From NCBI GenBank assembly GCA_018806985.1, contig JADANN010000462.1, positions 983,501 through 1,047,500 on the forward strand: DNA of 64,000 nt. The letters are read 5' to 3'. The stretch comes from Angiostrongylus vasorum. Its lineage: Eukaryota > Nematoda > Chromadorea > Rhabditida > Metastrongylidae. The notes below the pieces were generated by a model. It ran no database searches. It was not told the origin of the DNA and saw nothing but the letters and a program-made list of their open reading frames with translations. Shown one piece after another: positions 59,803-64,000 of the stretch (position 1 is its first letter; each line of letters starts with the position of its first letter). Made by a program: the position numbers and the translations under genes.

Positions 59803-62800
59803 CTATTTCAACCTTTGCGTGATACTGGCAAGTGCGACCGCAAACGCTTGTGTGGCAGCGAACGGCCGCCGGAAGTCCAGTGTATAGGCGCCACCTTCTA
59901 TTCGACCAAACTGTAGAACTTGTTTACCGTCCATTTCGACCTGAAGGTTGTTCACAGTACACAGACTCGATAGAATATTTGGTCAGAAAGTGGAGTTTAA
60001 CACATCTGCGACGAATCCGGTTTCTAATAACACGCGATGACTTCCCTACTAACATTAATAGAGTAGTTGAAGAGATGACAATTCCAGAGGCATAAGGAAA
60101 AAGTACTTTGCTCAATCGCCTTAAGATTGTGTCCAAATTTTATAAAGCACTCTTTCAAGTCCCAAACTTCAGGATTAAAATTTTTCGCGACTGAAAAATT
60201 TTCAAAATTCTATGGATAGAAAGCTTTAGACTAGTGGTTATTTTTTACGATTAATTTAGTCCAATATGAGCTGGGACGTAGTTTATAATCCATTGGGCCT
60301 ATTATTTCCATATCGTACGCATTGAAGTCATTGCGCATCGTCAGAAATGTGTTGAACTTATTGAGCAACACACATAACAAGGAAAAGAAAATTATAGAGT
60401 AAGAACATTTTAAAAAATACATGCCGCTTAGCAAAGAAAGCAGTGGTTACCTGAAAGTTCTTCGCCGACTCTTGAGTTACACGCCCACCAAAATCCAGCT
60501 GAAAAGAGGTGTGTGCACAAGTTTTTTTTTCTCGACAATAAATTTTTCGCGCAATGAAGATGCATAAGTGGTATAATAAAAATCGACAACCGCACACACC
60601 TGGTACACCTGATTGTGCTCATTCCAAAACGGGGTTTTGTTGTGCATTGTTATAATAGGAGTCGCAGTAGATGGTTTCGGCACTGAACCCTCCCCCAGTG
60701 CACATTTCATCTCTTCTAAAGTACGCACCAATTGTCGGACTTCACTTCGAACATCACCGCTTCCAACCTGGAAATATGCAACGTGCAAACTATACCGACA
60801 GCAAAACATGTTCGCCAAAGAAAACGATGATGGGAAGGACCTTTTTTCTCAATTTCATTAACTCTTCGTAACAGTTCTTTCATTTGAGCACGCATCTTAT
60901 TTATTGAAGCCCTGTCTCTCTTCTGAAATGAAATAGAGAAAATCAACTTTAAAACATTCATTAAAGGGGAAAATATAACAACACGGTAGATACAAAAACT
61001 TTTGTGACAAAACTGCGATTGAGTTTGGAAGACGATTGAATTTCAAAAGCATGGAGAAGTGAGCACACATTGAGGTAGAATCACAACCAACCGGATTGAA
61101 GTCTGCATGACGATGACTAAGTTGACCGGCTATTCGCGCTAATTTATCAAGGTGCGCCTTGATATCATCACTGTCGCGCTGCTGACCAGTTCTCGCCACT
61201 GAAGTAGCAGCAGTGGAAGAAGCCAGAGATGTAGCCAATGATGCTGTGGTGGGTATTAGTGGATCAACGTCATCAACACCGTCTACAACAGAAAAGATTT
61301 AACACGTTAAACATAAACTTCAAACATCGTGATCACTCTATGGATTTATGAACCACCAGTAAATATATAAAATAGTAGAAATCAACACCACTTTCGTAGG
61401 GCGATAATCCAATTTTTTACGCTATGTAATCCAACTAGTTTATACAGTTGTGCAATGCTTGTTGAGATTCCGATGAATTCCCAGAAAATTTTAGCGCTAC
61501 GTTGTAATACCTGGCTTTTACAATTCTTTAATTTACATAGAACAATTCTGAACCTCCGCCACTTTCTTGAATTCGTTCCAAAATGTTTCAATATCAGGGG
61601 TTTTGCGAACCATTTTTGCCATTAAGAGTGGTGAATTCAAATGAAATCAAACTAAAGGGTATTAAATAGCGGAAAAGGCTATACATTTCAGTCGTTGAGG
61701 CCATTCCTCAAAAGCAGACTCGGGACTCTCTCCAAACATTCGCATATTCTTCACTATTTCGCATATATCTCAAGAAATTTCTCATTACTATTTCACTTAA
61801 CAAACGTAATAACCGAAATGGGTGTACAACAACAGAAAACACACCGATGTACTCAAGTGAGTCGATTTCATCATGCCACGTGCTAGTAGTGCTCATCGTC
61901 TGCTCAGTGTCATCCAAGCGAGATTCTGCACGCGCTGGCGACGAGTCATCCTTAGACGCTGCCACCTGCAAAACTTGCAGCTGAATCAAACCTACGGAAC
62001 CCACGGAAAGGTTAAAGAACCATATTGCAACTCATATCCAATGAGATGCATATGTAGCAAATTAGAGGTATCCTGCAATGCATGTGCTCATTCATTCTAT
62101 CCCTCTTAGAGGACCAGTGAAGTACTCTAATACGAGCTCAGCGTACGTCTATGGTCAGCATATTGGCAGCAAATTTGTCTGCCAGGATAAAAATCCCGAC
62201 CTTACATATCGGAATGGAGGCTAGTGCAACTCATTTTATAAGGCAAACGTGCAACTAACATATTTACAATACTAATGGAGTCTAATGCATGGTACATGCT
62301 TGAAGGAGTAACTCAAGATTGAATATCTTACTTTTTACGCCTTATCCAATGAAACGAAGCAGTTTTTCACCTGATAAGTCCCTTGCGATGATGACGTCCC
62401 GATGCCTCCAGCATCCATGGCCGCACGAAGGGATGTGCACTCAGAAACAACCTGAAAAATGAACATTACCTAACATAAAAATACGATTAAAGTGTTACAC
62501 CTGTACTTAAAACACAAAGTGACTACTTTTTACGGAACAATGTGCCCTAGTTTCTTACAAAATAACTTCTAGCAATCACAGAAGTTTCACTTTCACATCT
62601 TCCCTTGAACGATATTCACCAAATTCTTCATATTTTTCTAAAATGAACTCATCCTTACTACTCAAAAAACCATAAACAGGTAGTTCAAACATTACAGGAT
62701 ACCCTATGCAAATTTAGGCCACAATATCTCTCAATGTTGACACCAATTAACATGTTCGATATCTACTATGCCCGCACGGCTGTCGCAGTAGTATACCCAT

Positions 62801-63407
62801 CTTGGGTTCTCATTTTTGTAACTGCATCTAAATCAAACACACTCGATCAAAAAACGCCCGTTCTTCACGGGTTAATCCATCATCGTCACGGTGCCGCTGT
62901 TGTGAGACCAGCGCCGCCAATTCGTCTGCGTCACTTTCACTTGTTGCCGGTGAACAACAAGTCGATGTAACATGAGAGTTCTTTGACGAAACTTAAAAAA
63001 AAACTCAGAAATCAATATGCTGCAAGCTAGTCAGAAAAAAGTACGTTTAGTTAGGGATACCGTTAACTTACATGACCGATCTCGAATTCCTCCGAGCATT
63101 GCCATGTCGATAGTCATTTGGCGAGGTTGTAAATGTAAAACTGATGTTTTGTAAACAACCCTAAAGAACAGTATATATGCCGAGTACGGTTGATCTGAAA
63201 AAATTTTTCTACCTATTCTCGCTTTTTTCGCTAAATTGTGGTAAACTATAATTTAACCTTCAAAGGCATGAGGCCTAAACGTACGCCATCAAATAAATCT
63301 AGTGGGGCATCAGAAACATGTACTGATTCCAATTTCCAAGTGTTTTTGTAAACGCCAGTCTCAACAAAGTCAAGAAATTCTAGCTTCACATGCCCTCCTA
63401 CCATGGA
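59803..63407 (-). CDS. Tubby-like protein 4 (TULP4/TUSP) homologue, 3' part
   Basis: Tubby-superfamily protein; mammalian TULP4 carries WD repeats, a SOCS box and a split tubby domain. Exons: about 63260-63407, 63072-63194, 62843-62991, 62371-62451, 61845-61965, 61092-61282, 60863-60922, 60600-60767, 60451-60498, 59803-59940. Phases agree from 63194 down; the first junction is unsure. Landmarks are VVYKTSVLHLQPRQMTI (first tubby part), Ser/Asp-rich linkers, a helical KRDRASINKMRAQMKELLRR, then HNKTPFWNEHNQVYQ, LDFGGRVTQESAKNFQ, KQVLQFGRIEGGAYTLDFRR and the terminal FAVALASITQRLK, which follow the TULP4 C-terminus nearly residue by residue. C. elegans has a TULP4-type gene, tub-2; orthology is likely but untested. 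WD and SOCS exons would lie beyond the right edge. Confidence 0.9.
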
Positions 63408-63844
63408 CTGATTACTCAAAATTAGTTAAAAGGTCACAACATTACAAAATAGTGTCATATTCGAGTAAAGACCTTATTCTAAATCCAAGTCTCCTGAATC
63501 TGAAAAAATAATAATTAATTCTCAAACAACTTCATATCACGTAGCTAACAATTTTTTTTTCTTGAAGGAACAATACCCACACTACGAGGACGAGCATGTA
63601 AGCTTAAAGCGAAACTAAATGTAACTCCAAATAGTGGATTTTAAACGGCTAGGACAGGCTTGTACATAACTTCACTCATCAAAGTAGGAAGCACTAGAAT
63701 CCATACGTATTCACAACAACATAGAAGTTTTACTCAGATGACCAAACGATTTCTTTCGGAAGCATTGTGACCACAGGTTGAACAGGTCGTTGAAAAATAT
63801 ACTTATAAGAAGTTGTCAAGAGGTTTGAAAAAAGTGGCAGTCGG

Positions 63845-64000
63845 TCAGTAAGTGCTCCATTGAGTACGGTCAGTAAAGCAGAGATGCGACTCGTTCAACT
63901 TCTGCGGCTTTAGTTGTGAAATGTGGCCGACCGTTGCTGTAGAAAGAAATGAACCTTCTCTAACAGTCATGCCTGGATATATACGCTCCACTTCTATAGG
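63845..64000 (-). CDS. Open frame at the window edge, possible further exon
   Basis: Fifty-one open codons run to the window edge on the minus strand (VERIYPGMTVREGSFLSTAT, then VGHISQLKPQKLNESHLCF). A GT donor exists just before the stop (DR/GTACTC). It could be an upstream exon of the tubby gene, but no match to that family is seen. Confidence 0.25.
   Translation of the reverse strand, partial: PIEVERIYPGMTVREGSFLSTATVGHISQLKPQKLNESHLCFTDRTQWSTY

Overview
The window is nuclear DNA of a nematode, most likely a hookworm-like parasitic strongylid. Genes are split into short exons (about 30-430 bp) by GT-AG introns. Proteins are of animal type: an ATG5, an LSM6, a CDC34-type E2, a TULP4-type tubby protein and a tyrosine phosphatase. 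Spacer and introns are full of tRNA-derived SINEs, RTE-type retrotransposon relics and Penelope-like (PLE) relics. No rRNA, CRISPR or bacterial-type operon is present. Exon borders below were assembled by hand from reading frame, GT/AG sites and phase continuity.

Layout. 0-8 kb: repeats only (a PLE relic split by a SINE and bracketed by hammerhead-ribozyme-like repeats, plus several SINEs). 8.3-12.6 kb: dCMP deaminase (+) convergent with ATG5 (-). 14.4-25.4 kb: three minus-strand genes read in the order CDC34/UBC-3, LSM6, then a 12-exon gene I do not recognise. The last starts only 117 bp after the LSM6 stop. 26-45 kb: repeat-rich, with a PLE fragment, a fold-back of PLE-like units, an RTE copy, a G-quadruplex motif and many SINEs; I can support no cellular gene there. 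45.5-58.7 kb: a protein tyrosine phosphatase (+) whose introns hold SINEs and a second RTE copy, itself carrying a nested insertion with a target-site duplication. 59.8-64 kb: the 3' part of a TULP4-type gene (-) that runs off the right edge.

The cellular genes belong to unrelated housekeeping pathways (nucleotide metabolism, autophagy, U6/mRNA-decay LSM ring, ubiquitin transfer, tyrosine dephosphorylation, tubby-type signalling). The only arrangement hinting at co-expression is the tight LSM6-unknown gene pair. Four recurring short repeat families are named here S1 (about 280 bp, tRNA-like head, T-rich end), S2 (tRNA-like head with a B box), S3 (tRNA-like head, AAAAT-type tail) and S4 (about 380 bp, AAGT-type tail).
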